DNA of 18,892 nucleotides, taken from assembly GCA_905235815.1 (NCBI GenBank), contig CAJOMT010000022.1, forward strand, positions 1 through 18,892, in the 5' to 3' direction. The DNA is from an uncultured Clostridia bacterium. GTDB lineage: Bacteria; Bacillota; Clostridia; Christensenellales; Borkfalkiaceae. Positions 1 through 7,842 of the stretch are shown piece by piece (position 1 is the stretch's first letter; each line of letters begins with the position of its first letter). The position numbers were made by a program, and so were the translations under genes. Below the pieces are notes generated by a model, which was given only the letters and a program-made list of their open reading frames with translations, was not told the DNA's origin and searched no databases.

Positions 1-93
1 ACGGCTAAAAAACTTGCTAAATCTTTCGTAGACAACTTCAAAAAATATACTCATATGCCCGAAAACGTTGTAAAGGCCGGACCAAAAGCCTAA
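1..93 (+). CDS. pckA: Phosphoenolpyruvate carboxykinase (ATP), C-terminal end only
   Basis: Only the last 30 codons lie in the window; the gene enters from the left edge and stops at TAA (91-93). The tail reads LAKSFVDNFKKYTHMPENV then VKAGPKA. This fits what I remember of ATP-dependent PEP carboxykinase C-termini, which end in a helix with F-x-x-NF-x-K-[FY] followed by V-x-x-AGP. That enzyme interconverts oxaloacetate + ATP with PEP + CO2 + ADP in the cytoplasm. No active-site residue is visible here, so the call rests on the tail alone. A strong hairpin terminator follows 14 bases after the stop and faces the convergent fhs gene. Confidence 0.65.
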   Translation, partial: TAKKLAKSFVDNFKKYTHMPENVVKAGPKA

Positions 94-107
94 TTAAATT
101 AATAATA

Positions 108-146
108 AAAAATCGATAGCGTATTTTGATTGCGCTATCGATTTTT
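108..146. terminator. Bidirectional rho-independent terminator between pckA and fhs
   Basis: The arms at 108-121 and 133-146 pair perfectly over 14 bp (core AATCGATAGCG / CGCTATCGATT) around an 11-nt loop. On the plus strand the stem runs into seven T. On the minus strand it is also followed by a T-rich run. It sits between the stop of the plus-strand gene (93) and the stop of the minus-strand fhs (180), so it can end both transcripts. Confidence 0.93.
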
Positions 147-179
147 TTATTGTATTTATTTTAAGTAATCAATTTATCC

Positions 180-1841
180 TTAAAAAAGTCCGCTTATGAC
201 ACCGTTCTCGTCTACGTCGATCTTCTCTGCCGCAGGGACTTTGGGAAGTCCGGGCATAGTCATAATGTCTCCCGTTAAAACGACTATAAATCCTGCGCCG
301 TTAGATATTTTTACGTTTTTAACCGTAATTGAAAAATCTACGGGCGCTCCAAGTTTTTGAGGATCGTCAGAAAAACTATACTGCGTTTTTGCAATACATA
401 TCGGTAAGTTGCCATATCCGAGCGACGTCAACTCCGCTATCTGGCGCTCAGCATTCGGAGTAAACACCACGCCGTTTCCGCCGTATATGCGCCTTGTTAC
501 CGCTTCGATTTTTTCTTTGATGGAAAAATTTAACGGGTAGCAAAAATCAAAATTATTTTCAGTCTCACAAAGGCGTACAACCTCTTTGGCAAGTTCTATT
601 CCGCCCTTGCCCCCGTCTGCCCACACGGTTGATAATTTTACGTTTACTCCTAATTCACGGCATTTTTCTATGATTAAGTCAACCTCTTTATCTGTATCCG
701 TCGGAAACCTGTTTACGGCAACGACGACGGGAAGTTTATATACCTCTTTCATATTATTTACGTGACGGAGAAGGTTTGGAATTCCTCTTTCGAGTGCGAC
801 TAAATCTTCTTTTTCAAGTTCGTCCTTTTTAAGCCCACCGTGCATTTTAAGCGCCCTTATTGTCGCAACGACAACTACCGCATCGGGTTTCAGTTCCGCA
901 TATCTGCACTTGATATCCAAAAACTTCTCTGCTCCGAGATCTGCGCCGAATCCTGCCTCGGTTATACAATAATCGCCGAGTTTTAAAGCGGTTTTCGTAG
1001 CGATTACCGAATTGCAACCGTGCGCTATATTTGCAAACGGTCCGCCGTGTACTATTGCAGGCGTTCCGCCTAACGTTTGAACGAGATTTGGTTTTATTGC
1101 GTCTTTTAAGAGCGCCGTCATTGCGCCTTGCGCCTTTAAGTCTCCTGCCGTAACCGGATTTCCGTCCGTGTTATACGCAACAATAATTCTCGCAAGCCTT
1201 TCTTTTAAGTCTTTTAGCGATGATGAAAGGCATAATACTGCCATTATTTCGGACGCAACGGTAATATCGTAACCGTCCTCTCTCGGCACTCCGTTGGTCT
1301 TGCCGCCGAGCCCGTCTACGATATTTCTCAGTTGTCTGTCGTTCATATCGACGCATCTCTTCCAGACAATCCTTCTCGTGTCGATTTTCAGTTCGTTGCC
1401 TTGATGAATATGATTGTCGAGCATTGCGGCGAGCAAGTTATTAGCCGCACCTATTGCGTGAAAATCTCCTGTGAAATGCAAATTTATGTCTTCCATAGGT
1501 ACGACTTGTGAATACCCACCGCCTGCTGCGCCGCCCTTTACGCCGAATACAGGCCCGAGCGACGGTTCTCTGATTGCAACAACAGTATTTTTCCCTATTA
1601 AATTCATAGCGTCGGCAAGACCTATTGTAGTAGTGGTTTTGCCCTCGCCGGCAGGCGTCGGAGTTATCGCAGTTACAAGTACAAGTTTACCGTTTTTGTC
1701 GCCTTTGACTTTCGATACGTCAATTTTTGCCTTGTATTTGCCGTAATGTTCTAAATCGTCTTGGGTTAAGCCGATTTTTGCGGCAATCTCGTCTATCGGA
1801 CGAATTTTGTATTCCTGTGCTATTTCAATATCAGTTTTCAT
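180..1841 (-). CDS. fhs: Formate-tetrahydrofolate ligase
   Basis: Cytoplasmic ATP-dependent ligase making 10-formyl-THF from formate, THF and ATP; it supplies purine C2/C8 carbons and is the methyl-branch entry of acetogenic carbon flow. The 553-residue product has the family's usual length. Visible hallmarks are the P-loop TPTPAGEGKTT (60-70), the block EPSLGPVFGVKGGAAGGGYS, the MEDINLHFTGD motif and TEAGFGADLGAEKF. I chose the ATG at 1841 because AAAGGGGTG lies just upstream. A GTG nine codons earlier (1868) keeps the frame open but would overlap guaB and has a poorer site. The ribosome site overlaps the guaB stop codon and the gap is only 7 nt, so translation is probably coupled. Last gene of the nfnA-nfnB-guaB-fhs operon. 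Confidence 0.97.
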   Translation of the reverse strand: MKTDIEIAQEYKIRPIDEIAAKIGLTQDDLEHYGKYKAKIDVSKVKGDKNGKLVLVTAITPTPAGEGKTTTTIGLADAMNLIGKNTVVAIREPSLGPVFGVKGGAAGGGYSQVVPMEDINLHFTGDFHAIGAANNLLAAMLDNHIHQGNELKIDTRRIVWKRCVDMNDRQLRNIVDGLGGKTNGVPREDGYDITVASEIMAVLCLSSSLKDLKERLARIIVAYNTDGNPVTAGDLKAQGAMTALLKDAIKPNLVQTLGGTPAIVHGGPFANIAHGCNSVIATKTALKLGDYCITEAGFGADLGAEKFLDIKCRYAELKPDAVVVVATIRALKMHGGLKKDELEKEDLVALERGIPNLLRHVNNMKEVYKLPVVVAVNRFPTDTDKEVDLIIEKCRELGVNVKLSTVWADGGKGGIELAKEVVRLCETENNFDFCYPLNFSIKEKIEAVTRRIYGGNGVVFTPNAERQIAELTSLGYGNLPICIAKTQYSFSDDPQKLGAPVDFSITVKNVKISNGAGFIVVLTGDIMTMPGLPKVPAAEKIDVDENGVISGLF

Positions 1842-1848
1842 GCGGTTT

Positions 1849-3348
1849 TCACCCCTTTGTGTTTCCACCTTTCAGTATCACGTCGTGATAGCCGCCCTCT
1901 ACGATACTCGTAGGAGATACGAGCGTAAGTTTGGCATTCTTTTGCAGATCCGGAATATTCGTAACTCCGCAATTGCACATTGTTGATTTGATTTTATATA
2001 AAGTCTTTTCGACGTTGTCGTGCAAGTTTCCGGCATAAGTAACGTAAGAATCCACGCCCTCTTCAAAGGCAAGTTTATTTTTACCGCCTAAGTCGTAGCG
2101 CTGCCAATTCCTCGCTCTGTTACTGCCCTCACCCCAATACTCCTTTACGTATGTACCATTGATATTGAGTTTCGGCGTCGGACTTTCGTCAAATCTCGCA
2201 AAGTATCTGCCGAGCATTACGAAATCTGCTCCCATAGCCAATGCCAGCGTAATATGATGATCGTGTACTATGCCGCCGTCAGAACAAATCGGAACGTAGA
2301 TACCCGTCTTTTTATAATATTCATCTCGTGCCGCCGCAACTTCTATTACGGCAGTCGCTTGTCCTCTGCCAATTCCTTTCGTCTCTCTCGTTATGCAAAT
2401 GGAACCTCCGCCTATGCCGACTTTGACAAAATCCGCACCGGCCTCGGCTAAGAACAAAAATCCGTCGCGGTCGACGACGTTTCCCGCTCCGACCTTTACC
2501 TTATCTCCGTATTTTTCTCTTATAAAATCTAAGGTTTGCTTTTGCCAACAAGTATAGCCTTCCGACGAATCGATACACAGAACGTCCGCTCCTGCTTCTA
2601 CGAGCGCAGGCACTCTGTCTTTATAATCGAGAGTGTTTATTCCCGCTCCGACCATATACCTCTTTTCATCGTCGAGTATTTCTCTCGGGTTCTCTTTATG
2701 CTCATCGTAGTCCTTTCTGAATACAAAGTATACGAGATTTCCGTCTTTATCTATTATCGGCAACGAATTTAATTTGTGATCCCAAATTATATCGTTAGCC
2801 TCTTTTAAACTGACACCAAGCGGTGCGGTTACGAGAGATTTTAAAGGCGTCATAAACTCCTTTACTTGGACGGATAAATCCATTCTGCTGACTCTGTAAT
2901 CCCTACTCGTAACTATACCGAGCAGTTTTCCGTTCGCTTTTCCGTCATCGGTTATAGCTATCGTCGAGAAGCCGTTCCTTTCTTTTAATTCCAAAACGTC
3001 GCCGAGAGTATTTTCGGGGGTAAGGTTTGACGCACTAACGACAAATCCGGCTTTATAATTCTTTACCTTGGCTACCATTTTAGCCTCGTCTTCAATAGAT
3101 TGCGAGCCGTAAATGAAACTGAGTCCGCCCTCTTTTGCAAGCGCAATCGCAAGCGTATCGTTAGATACTGACTGCATAATTGCAGATACCATGGGTATGT
3201 TTAACTTGAACTGTTTTTCTCCCTCTTTATATCTGCAAAGAGAAGTAGATAAATCTACGTTTGCCGGTATACATTCCGGAGAAGTATACCCCGGCAATAA
3301 CAAATACTCATTAAAAGTATGACATGCTTCGTTTGTAAATTTTGCCAT
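1849..3348 (-). CDS. guaB: IMP dehydrogenase, trichomonad-like type
   Basis: Oxidises IMP to XMP with NAD+, the committed step to guanine nucleotides. The 499 residues give the usual bacterial length: a TIM barrel with CBS repeats inserted at about 105-225. The catalytic loop is GIGGGSICITRE with nucleophile Cys318; the flap has the RNWQRY motif with the Arg417-Tyr418 dyad; the monovalent-cation/IMP region SDGGI lies near 356-360. The sequence is not like B. subtilis or E. coli GuaB. Its N-terminus (HTFNEYLLLPG), catalytic loop and flap follow, nearly residue for residue with an offset of one, the Tritrichomonas foetus enzyme as I remember it. The ATG has GAGGG upstream. It lies 26 nt after nfnB and directly before fhs. 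Confidence 0.96.
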   Translation of the reverse strand: MAKFTNEACHTFNEYLLLPGYTSPECIPANVDLSTSLCRYKEGEKQFKLNIPMVSAIMQSVSNDTLAIALAKEGGLSFIYGSQSIEDEAKMVAKVKNYKAGFVVSASNLTPENTLGDVLELKERNGFSTIAITDDGKANGKLLGIVTSRDYRVSRMDLSVQVKEFMTPLKSLVTAPLGVSLKEANDIIWDHKLNSLPIIDKDGNLVYFVFRKDYDEHKENPREILDDEKRYMVGAGINTLDYKDRVPALVEAGADVLCIDSSEGYTCWQKQTLDFIREKYGDKVKVGAGNVVDRDGFLFLAEAGADFVKVGIGGGSICITRETKGIGRGQATAVIEVAAARDEYYKKTGIYVPICSDGGIVHDHHITLALAMGADFVMLGRYFARFDESPTPKLNINGTYVKEYWGEGSNRARNWQRYDLGGKNKLAFEEGVDSYVTYAGNLHDNVEKTLYKIKSTMCNCGVTNIPDLQKNAKLTLVSPTSIVEGGYHDVILKGGNTKG

Positions 3349-3374
3349 AGTGCCCTCACTTTTTAATTTATAAA

Positions 3375-4760
3375 TTAAACAATATTTTTTAAATACTCAT
3401 CTATAGATTTTGCCGCTTTTTTACCTGCGCCCATTGCGAGAATTACGGTCGCCGCACCTGTTACGGCGTCTCCGCCGGCATATATACCGTCTCTTTCCGT
3501 TTTGCCGCTATCATCGACGATAATGCAACCGTGTTTATTCGACGTAAGCCCTTTGGTTGAATTTTTTATTAAAGGGTTAGGTGAAGTTCCGAGAGCCATT
3601 ATTACCGTATCTGCTTCGATTACAAATTCACTTCCCTCTATTGCCTCTGGTCTGCGCCTACCGCTGTCGTCAGGTTCGCCGAGTTTCATTCTTATACATT
3701 TAATTCCCGTAACGTTTTCGCTTGCATCGGTAAGTATCTCTGTCGGATTAGTCAGAAAATCAAATTTTATTCCCTCTTGTTTGGCATGTTCGATTTCTTC
3801 GAGCCTTGCCGGCAGTTCTTCCTCGCTTCTGCGATATATAATATGGACTTCGCTACCGAATCTGACAGCCGTTCTCGCCGCATCCATTGCGACATTTCCA
3901 CCGCCGACGACCGCAACTTTTTTACCGCAAATTATGGGAGTATCGTAATCATCTTCGTATGCTTTCATTAAATTATTTCTGGTTAAAAACTCGTTTGCGG
4001 AAAATACGCCGTTGGCATTTTCGCCTTTTATCCCCATAAATTTAGGAAGTCCCGCTCCCGTACCTATGAAAACAGCCTTATAATCTTCTTTTTCAATAAG
4101 TTCGTCTATCGTTACTGTTTTACCTACTACTATATCCGTTAAAATCTCCACGCCGAGAGATTTTAATTTATCTATTTCTTTTTTTACAACACGCTCTTTC
4201 GGCAATCTGAATTCGGGAATACCGTAAGTCAAGACTCCGCCTGCCTCGTGTAGCGCCTCGAAAATCGTAACGCTGTAACCGAGTTTGGCTAAATCTCCCG
4301 CACAAGCGAGTCCTGACGGGCCGCAACCTATAATCGCAACTTTTTTACCATTCTTATTTATTGAAATTTCGCTCGTCGTTTCATCTGTGAGTGCGCAGTC
4401 TGCTACGTATCTTTCAAGTTTTCCGATAGCTATCGCTTCGCCTTTTATCCCCCTCACGCACTTGCCTTCGCATTGTCTTTCTTGCGGACAAACCCTGCCG
4501 CAAACTGCCGGCAGCGAAGAATCTTCGGAAATTATCTCATAGGCTCTTTTTGTATCGCCATTTTTAATTTCGGCGATAAATTCGGGGATTTTTACGCCGA
4601 CGGGACAACCGCTTTTGCAGGGCACATTCTTACAGTTCAAACACCTCGACGCCTCTGATATCGCCTCATCGTTATTATACCCGTAACAAATTTCATCGAA
4701 ATTGTGTATTCTTTGTTCTGCGGGCTGTTCTTTGACTTCGACTCTTTTGGTGAGATCCAT
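3375..4760 (-). CDS. nfnB: NADPH-binding flavoprotein subunit of an Nfn-type transhydrogenase (GltD-like)
   Basis: A 461-residue protein of the glutamate-synthase small-subunit / NfnB family. The N-terminus carries eight cysteines (C40, C43, C48, C52, C87, C91, C97, C101) in the two-[4Fe-4S] pattern of this family. An FAD dinucleotide fold follows at GCGPSG (145-150), then an NADPH fold at VVGGGNVAMDAART (near 285) and a C-terminal GDAVTGAATVILAMGAGK FAD motif. Together with the upstream nfnA it should form the electron-bifurcating NADH-dependent ferredoxin:NADP+ oxidoreductase. The start codon shares one base with the nfnA stop (TAATG), a typical coupled pair. A stand-alone GltD or sulfide dehydrogenase subunit is the main alternative; the nfnA neighbour argues for Nfn or the closely related SudAB arrangement. 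Confidence 0.9.
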   Translation of the reverse strand: MDLTKRVEVKEQPAEQRIHNFDEICYGYNNDEAISEASRCLNCKNVPCKSGCPVGVKIPEFIAEIKNGDTKRAYEIISEDSSLPAVCGRVCPQERQCEGKCVRGIKGEAIAIGKLERYVADCALTDETTSEISINKNGKKVAIIGCGPSGLACAGDLAKLGYSVTIFEALHEAGGVLTYGIPEFRLPKERVVKKEIDKLKSLGVEILTDIVVGKTVTIDELIEKEDYKAVFIGTGAGLPKFMGIKGENANGVFSANEFLTRNNLMKAYEDDYDTPIICGKKVAVVGGGNVAMDAARTAVRFGSEVHIIYRRSEEELPARLEEIEHAKQEGIKFDFLTNPTEILTDASENVTGIKCIRMKLGEPDDSGRRRPEAIEGSEFVIEADTVIMALGTSPNPLIKNSTKGLTSNKHGCIIVDDSGKTERDGIYAGGDAVTGAATVILAMGAGKKAAKSIDEYLKNIV

Positions 4761-5647
4761 TATTCGTCACCTCTGCATATTCCGCAACCGCCGCTATGAG
4801 TGTTGCCCTCTATTTCTTTTAAATATGCCTTTCCTTCTTCGGTTTTGTATATGCTCTGACGTTTCATCGCACCGTCGTAATCGACCAAATGTCCGTCGAA
4901 CTCCGGCCCGTCGACGCACGCAAATTTTACCTCGCCGCCGACCATTACCCTACAAGCGCCGCACATACCCGTGCCGTCGACCATTATCGGATTAAGGCTG
5001 ACTATCGTCTTTATGCCGAGCTGTTCGGTAAGTTTACTTACAAATTTCATCATAATCATCGGGCCTATAGATATGCACAAGTCGTAATTTTTGCCATCAC
5101 TAATAAGCGCGGAAAGCCTATCGGTTACCATACCTTTGAACCCGTAACTGCCGTCATCGGTAGTAATATAAAGGTTTTTCGCTACCGCTTTGAATTTATC
5201 TTCCAAAATGACGAGCGATTTATTCTTAGCGCCGATAATTACGTCCGAATCTATTCCCCTTTCCTTTAACCACTTAACTTGCGGATAAACGGGAGCCGTT
5301 CCTACACCCCCCGCAACGAAAACTATTCTTTTTTCTTTAAGTTCATCTATATCCATTTCGGTAAATTCAGAAGGTCTGCCGAGCGGGCCGACAAAATCAG
5401 CTAAACGTTGCCCGACTTTCATTTTACCCATTTTAACCGTAGACGCACCTATTTCCTGAACAACTATCGTTACGCTGCCCTTGTTTTCGTCATAGTCGCA
5501 AATTGTAAGAGGAATACGCTCTCCGTGATCTACCGCAATGCAAATTACGAACTGACCGGGCCTCGCATGAGAGGCAACTCTCGGAGCATAAATGTCCATC
5601 ATAAAAATATTAGGAGTTAACCTTTCATAAGATAAAATTTCAAACAT
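4760..5647 (-). CDS. nfnA: Ferredoxin-NADP reductase-like subunit of an Nfn-type transhydrogenase
   Basis: A 295-residue protein of the dihydroorotate dehydrogenase electron-transfer subunit / NfnA family. It shows an N-terminal FAD barrel with RIPLTICD (44-51), an NAD-binding fold with VFVAGGVGTAPVYPQ (109-123), and a [2Fe-2S] region DGTGMCGACR with a further Cys244 (C229, C232, C244). NfnA from Thermotoga is known to use an Asp ligand as well, and Asp224 is in place. The partner nfnB follows with a one-base overlap. First gene of the operon; the ATG at 5647 has GCGGTGA upstream and a short leader from the promoter at 5675-5703. The C-terminus carries an extra GGCGICRGDE tail with a CxxC (C288, C291). 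Confidence 0.9.
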   Translation of the reverse strand: MFEILSYERLTPNIFMMDIYAPRVASHARPGQFVICIAVDHGERIPLTICDYDENKGSVTIVVQEIGASTVKMGKMKVGQRLADFVGPLGRPSEFTEMDIDELKEKRIVFVAGGVGTAPVYPQVKWLKERGIDSDVIIGAKNKSLVILEDKFKAVAKNLYITTDDGSYGFKGMVTDRLSALISDGKNYDLCISIGPMIMMKFVSKLTEQLGIKTIVSLNPIMVDGTGMCGACRVMVGGEVKFACVDGPEFDGHLVDYDGAMKRQSIYKTEEGKAYLKEIEGNTHSGGCGICRGDE

Positions 5648-5674
5648 AATTCACCGCTTTTAGTTATTTTTATA

Positions 5675-5703
5675 ATTATACTATAAGTCTGAATTTTTGT
5701 CAA
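5675..5703 (-). promoter_or_regulatory. Consensus sigma-A promoter of the nfnA-nfnB-guaB-fhs operon
   Basis: On the minus strand, -35 TTGACA (5698-5703) and -10 TATAAT (5675-5680) are separated by exactly 17 nt: 12 of 12 consensus positions. Transcription should begin near 5668, giving a leader of about 20 nt before the nfnA ATG at 5647. The -35 abuts the terminator of the upstream transporter operon. No obvious operator is seen, which suggests strong constitutive expression. Confidence 0.93.
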
Positions 5704-5732
5704 ACAAAAACACGATTTTGAAATCGTGTTTT
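5704..5732 (-). terminator. Terminator ending the purine transporter operon
   Basis: On the minus strand AAAACACGATTT pairs with AAATCGTGTTTT (stem 5707-5732) around a very small loop, then continues into TGTTTG. It is placed 12 bases after the stop of the last permease and directly before the next operon's -35 box, so termination and re-initiation are almost back to back. Confidence 0.85.
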
Positions 5733-5743
5733 GCTTATAATTA

Positions 5744-6724
5744 TTACCTCTCTTCTCGGAAATAATTCAGACCAAGCGACGCCGGAGGTTGATTTTCTTT
5801 GCTATCTAATGCGCTTATAATAATAAGAACAATTATAGTCATTACATATGGTAGTAACCCAAAGATTTTCATTTGCGGCATACTCAATATTACACCGAAT
5901 CCTGATATGGACGTAGGTAATTTATATAACGCACCGAAAATGAACGAACCGAAAATACTTAAAATCGGTTTCCACATCGTAAATATAACAAGGGCGATAG
6001 AAAGCCAGCCAATATTCGGTATATTAGTATAATTGCCCACGCCGCCTGAAGAGTTTTCTATAATATAGTAAAAACCGCCAATCCCGGCAATTGCCGAGCC
6101 GATACAAGTCGCAATATATCTATATGCAGTAACGCTTATTCCCGCAGCGTCAGCAGTTGCAGGATTTTCGCCAACTGCGCGTAAGTTCAATCCAATTCTT
6201 GTTCTTTTTATTACAAAGCCGGCAACTATAGCCAATGCAATTGCAAGATAGACCAAAACACCTCTGCCGAAAAATAGTGACGCCAAACCTTGTAGGGAAT
6301 CCTTAAATGGTAACCAATTAATAAAATATTTGCTCGCATCGGACACGTTTGAACTATTTATAAAATTCGGAGTATTCATGGCAAAGTCAGTTAAACCGCA
6401 TCCAAACGTAGTAAGCATTAATCCTGTTATGTTCTGATTTGATCTGAGTGTGACTGCCAAGACGCAATAAATAAGCCCCATCAATACCGAAAATAAAATG
6501 CACATTAAAATACAAAACAAAATCAAAAATAATCCGACAACATTATTCCCAAACCAATCGATATATAAACTTGCGCCTAAACAACCGCCGAGTGCGCCGA
6601 CCGACATTATTCCGGGTATCCCGAGATTTAGGTGTCCTGATTTTTCCGTAATTGTCTCACCGAGACAGCCTAGTAGCAATGCTATACCTATATCGACAGC
6701 TCCCGTTAGAAACGTAATCCACAT
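5744..6724 (-). CDS. Purine/nucleoside ABC transporter permease, second subunit (BmpD/NupQ type)
   Basis: A polytopic membrane protein of 326 residues, built almost wholly from hydrophobic segments. It contains the typical BPD_transp_2 features: GETITEKSGHLNLGIPG near the N-terminus (21-37) and VGENPATADAAGI in the cytoplasmic coupling region. These match the smaller permease of YufQ/NupQ-type guanosine/nucleoside importers, which act in the cytoplasmic membrane with a partner permease, a double ATPase and a BMP lipoprotein, all encoded next to it here. The start overlaps the preceding permease stop by one base (TAATG), with a strong AAAGGAGG site upstream. Substrate is inferred from the family and from the purine setting. 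Confidence 0.92.
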   Translation of the reverse strand: MWITFLTGAVDIGIALLLGCLGETITEKSGHLNLGIPGIMSVGALGGCLGASLYIDWFGNNVVGLFLILFCILMCILFSVLMGLIYCVLAVTLRSNQNITGLMLTTFGCGLTDFAMNTPNFINSSNVSDASKYFINWLPFKDSLQGLASLFFGRGVLVYLAIALAIVAGFVIKRTRIGLNLRAVGENPATADAAGISVTAYRYIATCIGSAIAGIGGFYYIIENSSGGVGNYTNIPNIGWLSIALVIFTMWKPILSIFGSFIFGALYKLPTSISGFGVILSMPQMKIFGLLPYVMTIIVLIIISALDSKENQPPASLGLNYFREER

Positions 6725-7842
6725 TATTTCTTACCTCCTTTATCGATATTATACGCACCTACTTTCATCATACGCATATTCATTTTGTTAATAAAGAACT
6801 CGCTACCGATTATAAAGAAAAAGATTATTCCTATAGTAATATCCGCAATCGCAGTCGTAGTCAATCCATAAAAACTTCCCGTATAGCCCGAACCGAATGT
6901 AAAAAACGTTAAAAGCAAAGATGTAAAAATCATAACAAGCGGATTGAAGTTGGCAAGCCACGTAACTATAATCGCCGTAAAGCCCTGTCCCTCTACAATA
7001 TCGCTATTAATCTGAAAACCTGCGCTGCCGCAAATCAAAAAGCCCATAAGGCCGCAAATAAGTCCGGATAAAATCAAAGTTCTAATCATTACTTTTTTTA
7101 CGCCGGTGCCTATATATCTCGCCGTATTTTCGCTCTGGCCCACAACAGCTATCTCATAGCCGTGTTTTGAAAAACGAAGATATAAATACATAAACGCAGT
7201 CAAGAGTGCGACGACTAATATCGGTAATATATATACGTTTCCACCGATATTGGGCATCTTAACAAGTTCTTTCGAAACGGCGTAGATATAAGAGCCGCTC
7301 CCGGGAAACCACACCATTATAAAGTATTCGACAATGCCGACGGCTATGTAATTCATCATTAATGTAAACAATGACTCGTTCGTCTTTAAAAATGCCTTAA
7401 ATATTGCGGGAATAACAGCCCATATAGCCCCGACCAACATACTTGAAACGATCATTAAGATTATTTGTATGGCAGGCGAGACTTTACTGCGCAAATAAAA
7501 AGCTATAAATGCTGATGCAAGTGCACCCATTAATACCTGACCATTTGCTCCAAGATTCCAGAAACGCATTTTAAATGCGGGGACTATTGCTATAGCTATA
7601 CCTAGAAGTATGGCGGTGTCCCTTAAATATCTCATAAATTGGTCGCCAGAACCAAAAACGCCCGTTATCATGGTACCGTAAAACGTAAAAGGATTGGTCT
7701 TGAGAGTAATTGACGCAAAGATGCCACTGACAAGCAAACCAAGAAAGAATGCTATTATCCTTATCCCCCACGCTTTATATTTGTTGATATTATCAGGGTT
7801 TTTAACGCGATAAAGAGCGTCTTTAAAACTGTATTTAGCCAT
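6724..7842 (-). CDS. Purine/nucleoside ABC transporter permease, first subunit (BmpC/NupP type)
   Basis: A 372-residue integral membrane protein: an N-terminal cytoplasmic stretch of about 25 residues, then several hydrophobic helices. Family marks include RFWNLGANGQVLMGA (around 93-107), KTNESLFTLMMNYIA and VVGQSENTARYIGTG, the last being the probable ATPase-coupling loop. It is the larger of the two permeases of a nucleoside-type importer. It starts within the last codons of the ATPase gene (8-nt overlap, CGGAGG site) and overlaps the second permease by one base, so the subunits are likely made in coupled ratio. It should pair with the second permease as a heterodimeric pore. Confidence 0.92.
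   Translation of the reverse strand: MAKYSFKDALYRVKNPDNINKYKAWGIRIIAFFLGLLVSGIFASITLKTNPFTFYGTMITGVFGSGDQFMRYLRDTAILLGIAIAIVPAFKMRFWNLGANGQVLMGALASAFIAFYLRSKVSPAIQIILMIVSSMLVGAIWAVIPAIFKAFLKTNESLFTLMMNYIAVGIVEYFIMVWFPGSGSYIYAVSKELVKMPNIGGNVYILPILVVALLTAFMYLYLRFSKHGYEIAVVGQSENTARYIGTGVKKVMIRTLILSGLICGLMGFLICGSAGFQINSDIVEGQGFTAIIVTWLANFNPLVMIFTSLLLTFFTFGSGYTGSFYGLTTTAIADITIGIIFFFIIGSEFFINKMNMRMMKVGAYNIDKGGKK

Noticed and set aside
3502..3948. A 148-codon open frame on the plus strand inside nfnB
   Set aside because: It lies fully antisense to a gene with strong motif support, has no ribosome site and its product resembles no family; it is a codon-bias shadow.
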